Under the pieces are notes generated by a model, which was given only the letters and a program-made list of their open reading frames with translations, was not told the DNA's origin and searched no databases. Shown one piece after another: positions 1 to 7,149 of a stretch of DNA of 11,460 nucleotides. The position numbers were made by a program, and so were the translations under genes. Source of the stretch: Siminovitchia sp047228825 (GTDB taxonomy: Bacteria > Bacillota > Bacilli > Bacillales > Bacillaceae_C); NCBI RefSeq assembly GCF_047228825.1, contig NZ_JBFEGN010000099.1, forward strand, positions 1-11,460, given 5' to 3'. Position 1 is the stretch's first letter; each line of letters opens with the position of its first letter.

Positions 1-40
1 GAAGTGAGGTTTTTTTGTTACCACGCTATAAGCTCTCCGG

Positions 41-63
41 AACCCCCGGCATAGCCAGGGGTT
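41..63. mobile_element. IS200/IS605-like end hairpin (remnant or element edge)
   Basis: An imperfect palindrome reads AACCCC-c-GGC-ata-GCC-a-GGGGTT, a nine-pair stem with one C/A mismatch and a three-base loop. GC-rich hairpins of this form with flanking A/T runs are typical of IS200/IS605 subterminal structures recognised by TnpA. No transposase is visible here, so the element would lie outside the left edge or be a relic. Without a T-tract on either strand close to the stem it makes a poor classical terminator, although GTTTT follows on the plus strand. This is recognition of a pattern, not a match to a named element. Confidence 0.4.
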
Positions 64-75
64 TTCTAAACCATT

Positions 76-201
76 AAGAAAAGCGCAAGAGCCCGTTTAG
101 CGACGTACAAACTGGAGCACTCCGCAATGAAGTAAAGGAAACACGGGGACGAAAAGCAGGCTCAAGCAGCGACGTCCTCGAAAAAGCTTGCGCTTTTTCT
201 T
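76..201. repeat. Dispersed GC-rich repeat copy bounded by inverted GAAAAGCGCAAG ends
   Basis: The left boundary (76-89, AAGAAAAGCGCAAG) recurs inverted at 187-201 (CTTGCGCTTTTTCTT, one extra T), enclosing about 97 bp. The same 12-mer, GAAAAGCGCAAG, appears again at 503-514. The interior is richer in G+C than the flanking genes and shows no coding signal. Related sequence may continue to about 270. From general familiarity, intergenic elements beginning with AAAAGCGCAAG are common in several Bacillaceae genomes. Copy number here cannot be judged from one window. Confidence 0.5.
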
Positions 202-425
202 CGTGCGATGATGATGCTGTCGAAGCTTTCCTTGTCCTGTCGCTTCGCCTGCACTAGCACATCCTGTGTTTTGACTTATCATAGTGCTCTGAATCAGCTT
301 CCTCGAATAAACAACCACGCAGAAAAAGCCCAGCTTTTTCAAGGAAAAGAGGGCGAAGTTTGCTAGTCGATAGGCGCTGGAGCTAAACATAGAAAAACTT
401 CTTTTGAAGTGTACTTCGAGGGTCC

Positions 426-497
426 CGGAGCGTTTTGTTCAAAACTTGATCGTATTTCGGGTCTTCGGATCGTTTTGTTCAAAACTCGATCGTATAT
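426..497. repeat. Two-copy direct repeat, 40-bp period, each with an inner palindrome
   Basis: Positions 426-457 and 466-497 agree at 29 of 32 bases. Each unit carries the inverted repeat GTTTTG-tt-CAAAAC, and the second extends it with flanking GATCG and CGATC arms. Two copies separated by eight bases are too few to be called an array. The block lies between two dispersed-repeat segments and could be part of a larger composite element, or a pair of operator sites whose target is not visible. Confidence 0.55.
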
Positions 498-502
498 TCC
501 CT

Positions 503-722
503 GAAAAGCGCAAGGCGGCTAGCCTGCGACAACCACAAGACGGTTCCCGAGGAGGCAGCTTTTAAGCGAGCTAGCTCCACGCACAGGACCGTCCCAGTGC
601 CGCAGGCGCCACAGGACGTGGCGGCCTAAGGTGGCCAAGCGCCATCGGCGGCAAGGATCAAACTCTTCGTCATATCCTTCTCTAGAACAATCATATCCGC
701 TTTCTTCCAACTTTAAGGGAAC
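503..722. repeat. Second dispersed GC-rich repeat, highly structured
   Basis: This copy starts with the same GAAAAGCGCAAG as 78-89 and runs into sequence dense in short hairpins, for example GCCAC-aggac-GTGGC near 608-622 and GGCGGCC/GGCCAAGCGCC just after. G+C is clearly above that of the adjacent genes. Open frames here are short, lack a plausible ribosome binding site and resemble nothing I recognise. The right limit is uncertain. The segment fills the place where hutU would be expected downstream of hutH. Confidence 0.4.
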
Positions 723-822
723 CTAAGTTTGCCAAGACTTTAATCCCTCATGTTTAGCTTTCCTTCTAAAAGAGGAATGGCCCGCTGTCGTCCTTAGTCA
801 GGGAAAAATCCTTTCCTGTTGC

Positions 823-2343
823 TCACGACTTAGACTTGTTTCTCCTTGTTTCGGCTAGGCTCGTGGCATCGGTTTTTAACCAATCGGACATCTTCTCAAT
901 ATCTTTTGAAAAAACCCGGTCATGTTCAATGAATGGTACAACCTTTCTGGCCTCTTCCAAAAACGCTCTGGTGACTGTCGCCATTTTCTCTTTTCCCCTT
1001 ATGTCTGCGGCCTGCAAACTGCAAATCGCTTCAATGGCCAATACGCGTCTTGTGTTTTGGATAATTTGATAGGCATGCCTTGACGCAATGGTTCCCATGC
1101 TTACATGATCTTCCTGATTCGCCGAAGATGGAATGGAATCAACACTTGCCGGATGGGCCAATGTTTTATTTTCCGATACCAATGATGCCGCGACATACTG
1201 CATGATCATCGCACCTGACTGCAAGCCTGGCTCAGGGCTTAAAAATGGCGGCAGGTCATTCAATTGCGGATTCACCAAACGTTCAATCCGGCGTTCCGAA
1301 ATGTTGGCAAGTTCCGCCACAGCGATCGCCAGGAAATCCATTGCCAATGCAATTGGCTGCCCGTGAAAATTCCCGCCTGATAAGACCTTCTCCCCGTTAT
1401 CAAAAACTAAGGGGTTATCCGTAGCCGCGTTCATTTCAATTTCCAACTTCTCCTTGACATAGTTCAATGCCTGCCATGAGGCTCCATGCACTTGCGGGAT
1501 GCACCGGATCGAATAGGCATCCTGAACGCGGATTTCTCCTTGTTTCGTTGTCAACCGGCTGTCTGACAGAAACCTTCGGATCCGTTCGGCTGTTTCCGCC
1601 TGCTCCCTGTAGCCGCGGGCTATTTGAATATCCTCGTCAAATGCATCGATGATACCGCGCAGGCCTTCAATTGTGACAGCTGAAATAAGTTCTGCTTGAT
1701 AAGCCAGTTTTTCGGCTTCCAAATAAGCGATTACGCCCATAGCCGTCATGGCCTGTGTTCCGTTAATAAGAGCCAGACCATCCTTGGCCGTCAGGCTGAT
1801 GGGGAAAATCCCTTCTTTCGTCATGGCGTCCATCGCAGAAGTTCTTTTCCCTTTATAAAAGACTTCACCTTCTCCAATTAAAACAAGGGCCAAGTGTGAG
1901 AGCGGAGCCAAATCGCCGCTGGCTCCCAGGGATCCTTGCTGTGGAATCACCGGATGGATTTCCGCATTGATCAAATCCAACAGCCTTTCGATGACAACTG
2001 GACGAACACCCGAATATCCTTTCAGCAACGCATTGGCACGAAGCAAAACCATCGCCCGCGATACGATTTCCGGAAAAGGGTCGCCGACTCCGCAGGCATG
2101 GGAGCGAATTAAATTTAACTGCAATTCTTCTACGTCTTCTTTGCCGATCAATACATCACTGAATTTTCCAAACCCGGTTGTAATGCCATAGACGACCCTT
2201 TCTTCAGATACGATTTTTTCTACCGCTTTTCTGCTTTCTTCCACTCTCCTCATGCTTTCTTCCGAAAAATGAACTTTTTCCCGACCATAAAGAACTTTCC
2301 TTGCCTCGGAAAACGTAAGTGAATGACCAGTAAGTGTGACCAT
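823..2343 (-). CDS. hutH: Histidine ammonia-lyase (histidase)
   Basis: HutH deaminates L-histidine to trans-urocanate and ammonia, the first step of histidine degradation in the cytoplasm. The 506-residue product matches the usual length of about 508. The Ala-Ser-Gly triad that cyclises to the MIO electrophile is at residues 141-143, in GSLGASGDLAPLSH. The active-site tyrosine lies in VYGITTGFG near residue 52, and the conserved segments around GGNFHGQP and SSANQEDHVSMG are intact. The ATG at 2343 is preceded by AGGAAAGGAG at good spacing. It follows hutP with a 125-bp gap that holds the regulatory terminator. The C-terminus looks complete, yet no hutU, hutI or hutG follows in the next 820 bp, so the remaining pathway genes must lie elsewhere or be lost. 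I see no convincing terminator straight after the stop. Confidence 0.97.
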   Translation of the reverse strand: MVTLTGHSLTFSEARKVLYGREKVHFSEESMRRVEESRKAVEKIVSEERVVYGITTGFGKFSDVLIGKEDVEELQLNLIRSHACGVGDPFPEIVSRAMVLLRANALLKGYSGVRPVVIERLLDLINAEIHPVIPQQGSLGASGDLAPLSHLALVLIGEGEVFYKGKRTSAMDAMTKEGIFPISLTAKDGLALINGTQAMTAMGVIAYLEAEKLAYQAELISAVTIEGLRGIIDAFDEDIQIARGYREQAETAERIRRFLSDSRLTTKQGEIRVQDAYSIRCIPQVHGASWQALNYVKEKLEIEMNAATDNPLVFDNGEKVLSGGNFHGQPIALAMDFLAIAVAELANISERRIERLVNPQLNDLPPFLSPEPGLQSGAMIMQYVAASLVSENKTLAHPASVDSIPSSANQEDHVSMGTIASRHAYQIIQNTRRVLAIEAICSLQAADIRGKEKMATVTRAFLEEARKVVPFIEHDRVFSKDIEKMSDWLKTDATSLAETRRNKSKS

Positions 2344-2365
2344 TTGTATTCTCCTTTCCTATTCC

Positions 2366-2453
2366 TTTAGTTAAGTAAAGCAGCCATGAAAAAGGGGACT
2401 ATATCTTGGATTCGTCATTGATTCCAAGATATAGCCCCCTATTAACTAAACTA
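2366..2453 (-). promoter_or_regulatory. HutP-responsive leader: UAG triplets and possible alternative pairing
   Basis: In the hutP-hutH spacer the transcript carries three UAG triplets (plus positions 2451-2453, 2446-2448 and 2439-2441) spaced by two and four bases just before the terminator stem. HutP is known to bind UAG/NAG triplets near the hut terminator when L-histidine and Mg2+ are present. In addition, RNA UUUAGUUAA (2442-2450) is perfectly complementary over nine bases to UUAACUAAA (2366-2374), just upstream of the hutH ribosome binding site. This pairing would enclose the terminator and cover two triplets. HutP binding is inferred from family knowledge. Confidence 0.7.
2389..2439 (-). 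terminator. Regulated intrinsic terminator between hutP and hutH
   Basis: The arms at 2423-2439 and 2394-2410 form a 17-pair stem with a single G-U wobble around a 12-base loop, followed on the minus strand by five U (2389-2393). Its position between hutP and hutH corresponds to the B. subtilis hut attenuator, which HutP opens in response to histidine. Confidence 0.9.
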
Positions 2454-2468
2454 ATAAACTATGGGCAA

Positions 2469-2912
2469 TTATATATGGTTGATTCCCAATCCGATGGTTT
2501 CATGCTCGGATCCTTTCACTGGCGCGCCTATCGTCCCGTATAAAGCAACAGCAATCCAGTCTCCTTCCTGCTCATTGTCATACGGATTTCCCCGTAAAAC
2601 AGCAAATGACAGGCCGACCGTCCTAAGGATGGAGCCTATTTGTACCTGGCCCCTCGTAATCCCATGCAGTGCTTCGATGATTGCATGGTATAGAGCATGC
2701 ATCTCACGATAAACGTCCGAACGGACAATCCCGTTCTTCTTTGCGGCCGTTTCAATTGCAGCTACCACTTTATGTGTATCCATCGAACCAACTTTCCCTA
2801 TACACCCGATCCAATTCGACTGCTCCAGCTTTTTTAATTGCTCAGCCGGATTATCGGACAGCAGTAGGAGAACTGCATGACGGCCAATTCGACGATCTTT
2901 ATTCAAAGACAT
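2469..2912 (-). CDS. hutP: HutP, histidine-dependent RNA-binding antiterminator
   Basis: HutP binds histidine and Mg2+, assembles as a hexamer and binds UAG triplets in hut mRNA to prevent termination before hutH. From the ATG at 2912 the product is 147 residues, close to the 148 of B. subtilis. The metal and histidine-binding residues are visible: His72 and His76 in HALYHAIIEALHG, and His137 in GSEHETIGLGINHI. The core VGSMDTHKVVAAIE and LRGNPYDNEQEGDWIAVALYGTIGAPVKG is typical. A TTG nine bases upstream (2921) would add three residues, but the AAAAAGAG purine run abuts it and sits about nine bases before the ATG, so I prefer the ATG. It is the first gene of the operon, driven by the promoter at 2957-2985. 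Confidence 0.95.
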   Translation of the reverse strand: MSLNKDRRIGRHAVLLLLSDNPAEQLKKLEQSNWIGCIGKVGSMDTHKVVAAIETAAKKNGIVRSDVYREMHALYHAIIEALHGITRGQVQIGSILRTVGLSFAVLRGNPYDNEQEGDWIAVALYGTIGAPVKGSEHETIGLGINHI

Positions 2913-2938
2913 AATAAACAACTCTTTTTCTAATAACT

Positions 2939-2958
2939 ATTAAGCTGATCAACTTAAT
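2939..2958. promoter_or_regulatory. 20-bp near-perfect palindrome over the hutP start site
   Basis: The sequence ATTAAG-yTGATCAr-CTTAAT is symmetrical except for one pair of positions. It abuts the -10 and spans the predicted transcription start near 2950, so the RNA would not contain both arms. A DNA operator is therefore likelier than a leader hairpin. It does not fit the cre, CodY or ARG-box consensus. The binding protein is unknown. Confidence 0.5.
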
Positions 2959-2985
2959 TGTAAGCGCTATCTGATTCCGTGTCAA
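2957..2985 (-). promoter_or_regulatory. Sigma-A promoter of hutPH
   Basis: On the minus strand a perfect -35 TTGACA (2980-2985) and a -10 TACAAT (2957-2962, five of six) are separated by exactly 17 bp. The predicted start lies near 2950, giving a short leader of about 38 nt to the hutP ATG. Confidence 0.85.
2959..2972. promoter_or_regulatory. CcpA cre site overlapping the hutP -10
   Basis: TGTAAGCGCTATCT matches the cre consensus TGWAANCGNTNWCA at all fixed positions but the last. Overlap with the -10 and spacer predicts repression by CcpA/HPr-Ser-P when a preferred carbon source is present, consistent with the known catabolite repression of hut genes in Bacillus. Confidence 0.75.
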
Positions 2986-3473
2986 CAAGTTTGCCGGAGT
3001 AACATAAATCGAACTAGCCCCGGAGCTACATGTTGATTTAACTGGCTTGCCATTAGTTAACTGACGAATATAGCCATATCTCCAATGAAATGAACGGCCG
3101 TTATGCTTCCGATTCAACAGGTCAGGAACCTTTAACGACACCTCATTGGATATCAAGTGCTATATTTCCATATCTTTTTACGCTTGACCCTGCTAAATCA
3201 ATTTTTCCCATCTAAGATTACTCGATTTTGTCATTGCATTGATTATTGGCAACATCATTGCATCCGAGTGAAGCCAGTTTACCTTTAGCTAAAAAATTAA
3301 CAATCGTTCATGGATGTCCTAATCACGATTCTTTCTACTGTTTATAAACACGAGCGGCAGGCGCAAGTGTGTTTAATGAAAATATGCGGCAACAGAGAAA
3401 AGTTACCCGTCATCAACCACCGCAGAGCTTTTTTAGGGCATTTGGATATCAATACCCACACCCATAAAGCACA
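2986..3473. other. Intergenic gap between hutP promoter and clpP terminator, no gene seen
   Basis: The only open frames are short and lack a ribosome binding site and family resemblance. One minus-strand frame (3156 to 2899) runs through the hutP promoter and start and is discounted. The repeated word CATTGCAT occurs twice near 3233 and 3255, but I see no array or clear structured RNA. It may be decayed sequence. Confidence 0.5.
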
Positions 3474-3517
3474 GCAAAAAAGACCTTTCAAGTTCAATGA
3501 ACTTATAAAAGGTCTTT
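3474..3517 (-). terminator. Intrinsic terminator of the sigma-clpP unit
   Basis: The arms AAAGGTCTTT (3508-3517) and AAAGACCTTT (3478-3487) pair around an inner AAGTTC/GAACTT stem, followed on the minus strand by a U-tract (3474-3480). It lies about 50 bp past the clpP stop. Confidence 0.85.
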
Positions 3518-3568
3518 ATAATCCTTCATCATTCTGTTTAATGAAAGCCTTGGTTCCCCGTAAGCCCT

Positions 3569-4150
3569 CTATTTAAACTCGATAACCTCGTCTATAATTC
3601 CGTATTCTTTTGCTTCTTCCGCACTCATGAAATAATCCCGGTCCGTATCCCTTGCAACTTTTTCAACAGGCTGACCGGTTCTGTCAGCAATTATTTGGTT
3701 CGTTTTCTCTTTCAACTTTAGAATTCTTTTTGCTGATATTTCAATTTCTGTTGCCTGCCCTCTCGCACCCCCAAGTGGTTGATGAATCATAATTTCACTA
3801 TTGGGCAGGGCAAAACGTTTCCCTTTTGTACCGGCCAGAAGGAGCATTGCACCGAACGATGCAGCCATCCCGGTACAAATTGTCCGCACGTTAGGCTGAA
3901 TGTATTGCATCGTATCAAATATTGCGAAGCCTGCATTTGTAGACCCGCCTGGACTGTTGATGTATAAGGAAATGTCTTTTTCTGGATTATCCGCCGCTAA
4001 AAATAATAGTTGTGCCACAACACTATTGGCCATATGATCATTGATTTCTTCCCCAATCATGATAATCCGGTCCTTTAATAACCGGGAGTATATATCATAG
4101 GAACGCTCTCCGCGATTTGTTTGTTCAATCACATATGGAATTGTATTCAT
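3569..4150 (-). CDS. clpP: ATP-dependent Clp protease proteolytic subunit, ClpP paralogue
   Basis: ClpP is the serine peptidase that forms a double heptamer and degrades proteins unfolded by ClpX, ClpC or ClpE. All 193 residues align with the family. The catalytic triad is Ser98 (GMAASFGAM), His123 (MIHQPLGG) and Asp172 (DTDRDYF), and the N-terminal IPYVIEQTNRGERSYDIYSRLL is typical. The start is supported by AAAGGAGG eight bases before the ATG. It lies 25 bp after the broken sigma gene and ends in its own terminator, so the two were probably co-transcribed. Some positions (GGSTNAGFAIFDTMQ, ASFGAMLLLAGTKG) differ from the housekeeping Bacillus ClpP and recall the second ClpP of the B. cereus group. 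I infer that this is an accessory paralogue with the main clpP elsewhere. Confidence 0.96.
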   Translation of the reverse strand: MNTIPYVIEQTNRGERSYDIYSRLLKDRIIMIGEEINDHMANSVVAQLLFLAADNPEKDISLYINSPGGSTNAGFAIFDTMQYIQPNVRTICTGMAASFGAMLLLAGTKGKRFALPNSEIMIHQPLGGARGQATEIEISAKRILKLKEKTNQIIADRTGQPVEKVARDTDRDYFMSAEEAKEYGIIDEVIEFK

Positions 4151-4175
4151 GACTGATTCCTCCTTTTCAGTTTAG

Positions 4176-4901
4176 CTATGCAGCCAGAGAGAGAGTACTT
4201 GAAGGAGAGGAATTTGGATATGAAAGGTTTTTATTTAAAACAGCGATTGGCGCTCCGGTTTTCTTTTTCAAAGTGCGGATTGATGGAATGGCTTTAATCA
4301 ATACAGTCGGATCCTGTAATTCTACCGCTTTATGAAACAGCCCATAAAACTGTTCCTGCTCATTATTAGTCCAGTACAGTTCATTTGAAAAGGAAGCTTT
4401 TTCGGGTTCCCTTTTATCCATTCTTTTTCTTGCGCGATGAAGGCTTGCTTTTACCGCCACTTCAGTTGTGTCCAATAACATTGCAATTTCTTTTAATTGA
4501 AATTGAAAGCCTTCTTTCAACATGACGATAACGGCTTGTTTTGGCGTTAATGTTTTCATTAAAAAATCAATCACATCTAAAACACCATTACTTTCTTTTT
4601 TGCTTTCCTCCAATTCTGTCAACGGCAAGGTCGCTTCATTTTATCTTTTTCGGATCGTATCGATCCAAAAGTTATAAGCCATTCTTTTTAACAAAGCGGG
4701 CGTAATTTCGTCCTTTTGACTATAGCGATCCAGTGCTTTAACGATGACTTCCTGAGCAATATCCTCTCCGTCCCATTTATTTTGAGAAAGATACCGACAA
4801 TATTGCTGAAGCTGCGGAAGTAAATGAACAAGGTTCTGATTCATTGCTTGCTGGGATTGATTGTTACTTTTCATTGATGTATGAAAATGATTTTCGTACA
4901 T
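4176..4901 (-). pseudogene. Sigma-70-family RNA polymerase sigma factor interrupted by an in-frame TAA
   Basis: Read from the ATG at 4901 (AAAGGAGTG eight bases upstream), the frame encodes sigma region 2 (WDGEDIAQEVIVKAL, residues 43-57, then MAYNFWIDTIRKR). It meets TAA at 4641-4643 as codon 87. The very same frame continues with NEATLPLTELEES and a complete region 4 (LTPKQAVIVMLKEGF to VKASLHRARKRM, about residues 118-161), plus a tail of about 80 residues, ending at 4176. A single base change would restore one protein of about 241 residues. It is thus a nonsense-inactivated gene, a read-through case, a split sigma factor or a sequencing error. The TTG at 4628 could restart the second half but has no good ribosome binding site. 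The rest of the frame is intact, so the lesion looks recent. clpP follows directly. Confidence 0.8.
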
Positions 4902-4923
4902 TTTGCTCACTCCTTTCAGTACG

Positions 4924-4952
4924 TCTCTACTTACTAAACGTTTGAAAAAACA
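4924..4952 (-). promoter_or_regulatory. Possible ECF-type promoter of the sigma-clpP unit
   Basis: On the minus strand CAAAC, then CGT sixteen bases after the AAAC, resembles the TGAAAC-N16-CGT arrangement recognised by Bacillus ECF sigma factors, which often autoregulate. The start would fall close to the Shine-Dalgarno sequence, which weakens the call. An alternative sigma-A -10 TATAAT lies at 4983-4988 without a good -35. Confidence 0.25.
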
Positions 4953-5015
4953 AAAAAGATATGGGCGGAAAAATTTTTTTTTATTATATGTATACGGGTG
5001 CTGTTTTCGCCTCAA

Positions 5016-5353
5016 GTCCGATCAAAACATGATCTTATAATCCGTTAATGTCCATTTGATGGTTTACAGCCCCAAAAAAGTGGATACCGGTTTAAAAATT
5101 CCGGAAGAATAGGGTCGGGCTTAAATATAAAACCATTTTATTATGTATACTCACTGCTTGTTATTATGTTATCATTACCCGGCAGGTGAAGTCTTAAAAA
5201 AATTGACTGCAACGTAAAAATCCTACCGTGATTGCAAATCGGCAAAGCATGTATGCATCATTTCGTCATTGCATCTTGGTAAAGAATAGAACATGGAGTC
5301 CGACGGAGAACCGGTTAGGCCTTAAAGAGTTTAGAAAAACATATAGGAAATCT
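5016..5353. other. Intergenic gap between sigma gene and operon terminators, no gene seen
   Basis: No open frame of credible length or family is present. CCCCAAAAAAGTGGATAC near 5070 loosely recalls the termini of IS3-group elements, but no partner end or transposase remnant is visible. The segment separates two minus-strand units and may simply be decayed DNA. Confidence 0.4.
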
Positions 5354-5393
5354 AAAAAGGAGTTCGAAACGAAACGATTTCGAACTCCTTTTT
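5354..5393. terminator. Strong bidirectional intrinsic terminator
   Basis: A perfect 16-bp inverted repeat (5354-5369 and 5378-5393, arm AAAAAGGAGTTCGAAA) encloses an eight-base loop. The arms end in A and T runs, so either strand gives a U-rich tail. It ends the minus-strand permease-ureohydrolase-M20 operon. Confidence 0.9.
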
Positions 5394-5404
5394 ATCAATA
5401 ACAT

Positions 5405-5437
5405 GAAAGGAGAATCCGCCTGCAAGGATCTCCTTTC
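5405..5437 (-). terminator. Hairpin just after the M20 gene stop codon
   Basis: GAAAGGAGaATCC (5405-5417) pairs with GGATCTCCTTTC (5426-5437) with one bulged base and an eight-base loop, three bases past the stop. There is no strong U-tract, so it may protect the 3' end or act with the larger hairpin at 5354-5393. Confidence 0.55.
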
Positions 5438-5439
5438 AC

Positions 5440-7128
5440 TTACCTTATGAAAAGTGATCTATCAGAAGACAACAGTAATTTTTCTGTAAGTGTCCGTATC
5501 ATATGGGGAACTAATTCAAAAGAGTATGGTTTATACACCCGTTCAGTCCATTTATGTCCATCTTTTCCGTACACCCCAATATTAATGGAAGGAATATTTA
5601 AAGCTTGGATTTCTTGTATAGGTAATGAATAAGTCTCATCCCAGCCAATAAAGTTTGCCATTAAGACATCCAGTTCGCTTTTGGATTCTTGGCAGGCAAT
5701 ATAGCTGCTGTCTGCCAAAAATGGGAAGAATTCCTTCATTTTAATTTCTTCTTTGGTTTTATTCTGAACGTCATTGATCAGCTGTTCAAGTTCCTTAATC
5801 AGCTGTTCATTCCCTTCTCGATCATATTGAATGGAATGGTTTGGGCAGTAAGGAGGAGAGAAAAACAGAATAACTCTCGGTTTTTTCTGTTCGTCCAGCT
5901 CCTGCAGTGCCTCAACGATCTTAAATGCCCGATCGCGTAATTCTTCTCCTTTGGTCCGTTCAGCAACATTACGAATGGTACGTTCAACAGGGATATTTTT
6001 TCCCCTCAGCTCCTGAATCAATTCCTCAATCGTAACTACTTCAATCTTAAAAGAAATCGATTGATCAACTTGCCCAAGTCTCTGCAGATATTGTTTGTAA
6101 TTCATTTGAAGATATTGTTCAACTTCATCACAAGCCACTTTTGCTTGTTGCTTCAATTTTCTTAACACGTCTGAAGGGGTATCTTTATATAAAAAATAAT
6201 TAAAGTAGATACCTGTTTTAAAAGGCGTTTGTACAGTGTAAGACTCTTTTCTATCGCGCTGTTGGAGACACGAAGGCGGGAGGATTACCTCTCCCTCTAT
6301 CTGTTCGGCAAGAGCCATATTGTTGTTAATTTGCTTATTAATTTCTGAGGCAACAAGTGTTGAATCAATTCCTTTTAACGTTTCACCAACATGTACTTCT
6401 CTGCCGTAAATAAAGAAGCTGGGGAGTAGTTTGCCTGCAAATCCGGTATAAATATACTTACTGGAATCTCCTTCAAAAAGAGGACTTGTAAAATCATTAT
6501 TGATTGCACAGATATATTCTAAATCATTTTCTTTTTGAAGCCTTGTCAGTTCAGAAATTGCCGAAATGATTCCAATATGCTGTGTTTCTTCGTCCGGATT
6601 AAACATGGCGAGTACATTTCCATGAAGTTTATCAAGATTCTCAGAGAAGTAATGCAGGTTGGCAATGTGAATTGCTGCCCCGCTCTTCATATCTAATACT
6701 CCGCGACCAAACATCCAGTCACCAGACTGTGCTTCTATCTTAATGGTTTCGTCATGATCATAGTTTTTGAAAAATTCCCCAAGTTGTTCGGAATCAAACG
6801 CAATATTTTCTAAATTTCCAAAGTCCTTCACGTTGACTGTATCGATATGGGAATGGTATATCACTGTTTTTTTAGCAGTAGGGTTCGCCTGAATCCATGC
6901 GAATATATTTTTCCTCCCATATGGGTCACCCGGAATTTCTTGTTCCCAAAGATGATCAGGGTGCTGCTTGAAGTATGGGAATTGAGAAATCCATTGTTTG
7001 ATACGATCGGCTATCACTTTTTCACCATTTGTATGACTGACACTCGGTATTTTTACGAGCTCCTTTGTTAAATATGCAATTTGCTCCCTCAGCTCATCAT
7101 GTTCGAATAATTGATTTAAGTCGTTCAT
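5440..7128 (-). CDS. rocB: RocB-like M20 family metallopeptidase/deacylase
   Basis: The 562-residue product matches RocB of B. subtilis (about 566 residues), an M20-family zinc hydrolase encoded with arginine-degradation genes. Its exact reaction is not established to my knowledge. Metal-site motifs are visible: YHSHIDTV (His94 and Asp96), GRGVLDMKSG (Asp146) and NPDEETQ (Glu180 and Glu181). A long C-terminal part goes beyond ordinary M20 peptidases, as in RocB. The ATG at 7128 has AAGGATG upstream and lies 21 bp after the ureohydrolase stop, making this the last gene of a three-gene operon. The cytoplasm is its likely location, as no signal peptide is seen. Association with a permease, a ureohydrolase and a sigma-54 activator suggests hydrolysis of an acylated or peptide-linked amino acid feeding the same pathway. 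That role is inference. Confidence 0.88.
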   Translation of the reverse strand: MNDLNQLFEHDELREQIAYLTKELVKIPSVSHTNGEKVIADRIKQWISQFPYFKQHPDHLWEQEIPGDPYGRKNIFAWIQANPTAKKTVIYHSHIDTVNVKDFGNLENIAFDSEQLGEFFKNYDHDETIKIEAQSGDWMFGRGVLDMKSGAAIHIANLHYFSENLDKLHGNVLAMFNPDEETQHIGIISAISELTRLQKENDLEYICAINNDFTSPLFEGDSSKYIYTGFAGKLLPSFFIYGREVHVGETLKGIDSTLVASEINKQINNNMALAEQIEGEVILPPSCLQQRDRKESYTVQTPFKTGIYFNYFLYKDTPSDVLRKLKQQAKVACDEVEQYLQMNYKQYLQRLGQVDQSISFKIEVVTIEELIQELRGKNIPVERTIRNVAERTKGEELRDRAFKIVEALQELDEQKKPRVILFFSPPYCPNHSIQYDREGNEQLIKELEQLINDVQNKTKEEIKMKEFFPFLADSSYIACQESKSELDVLMANFIGWDETYSLPIQEIQALNIPSINIGVYGKDGHKWTERVYKPYSFELVPHMIRTLTEKLLLSSDRSLFIR

Positions 7129-7149
7129 TTTAAGACATCCTTACATTCA

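Noticed and set aside
97..390. Minus-strand frame of 97 codons in the repeat region
   Set aside because: It is low-complexity and basic, lies within dispersed repeats, and has no initiation signal.
426..497. Possible CRISPR array
   Set aside because: There are only two units, the spacer is eight bases, and no cas genes are present.
2899..3156. Minus-strand 85-codon frame upstream of hutP
   Set aside because: It runs across the hutP promoter, cre and start codon, has no good ribosome binding site and resembles no family I know.
3310..3576. Plus-strand 88-codon frame
   Set aside because: It overlaps the clpP terminator and the clpP stop on the opposite strand and has no recognisable domain.
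5066..5090. IS3-like terminal sequence
   Set aside because: The resemblance is loose, and no second end, target duplication or transposase fragment is visible.
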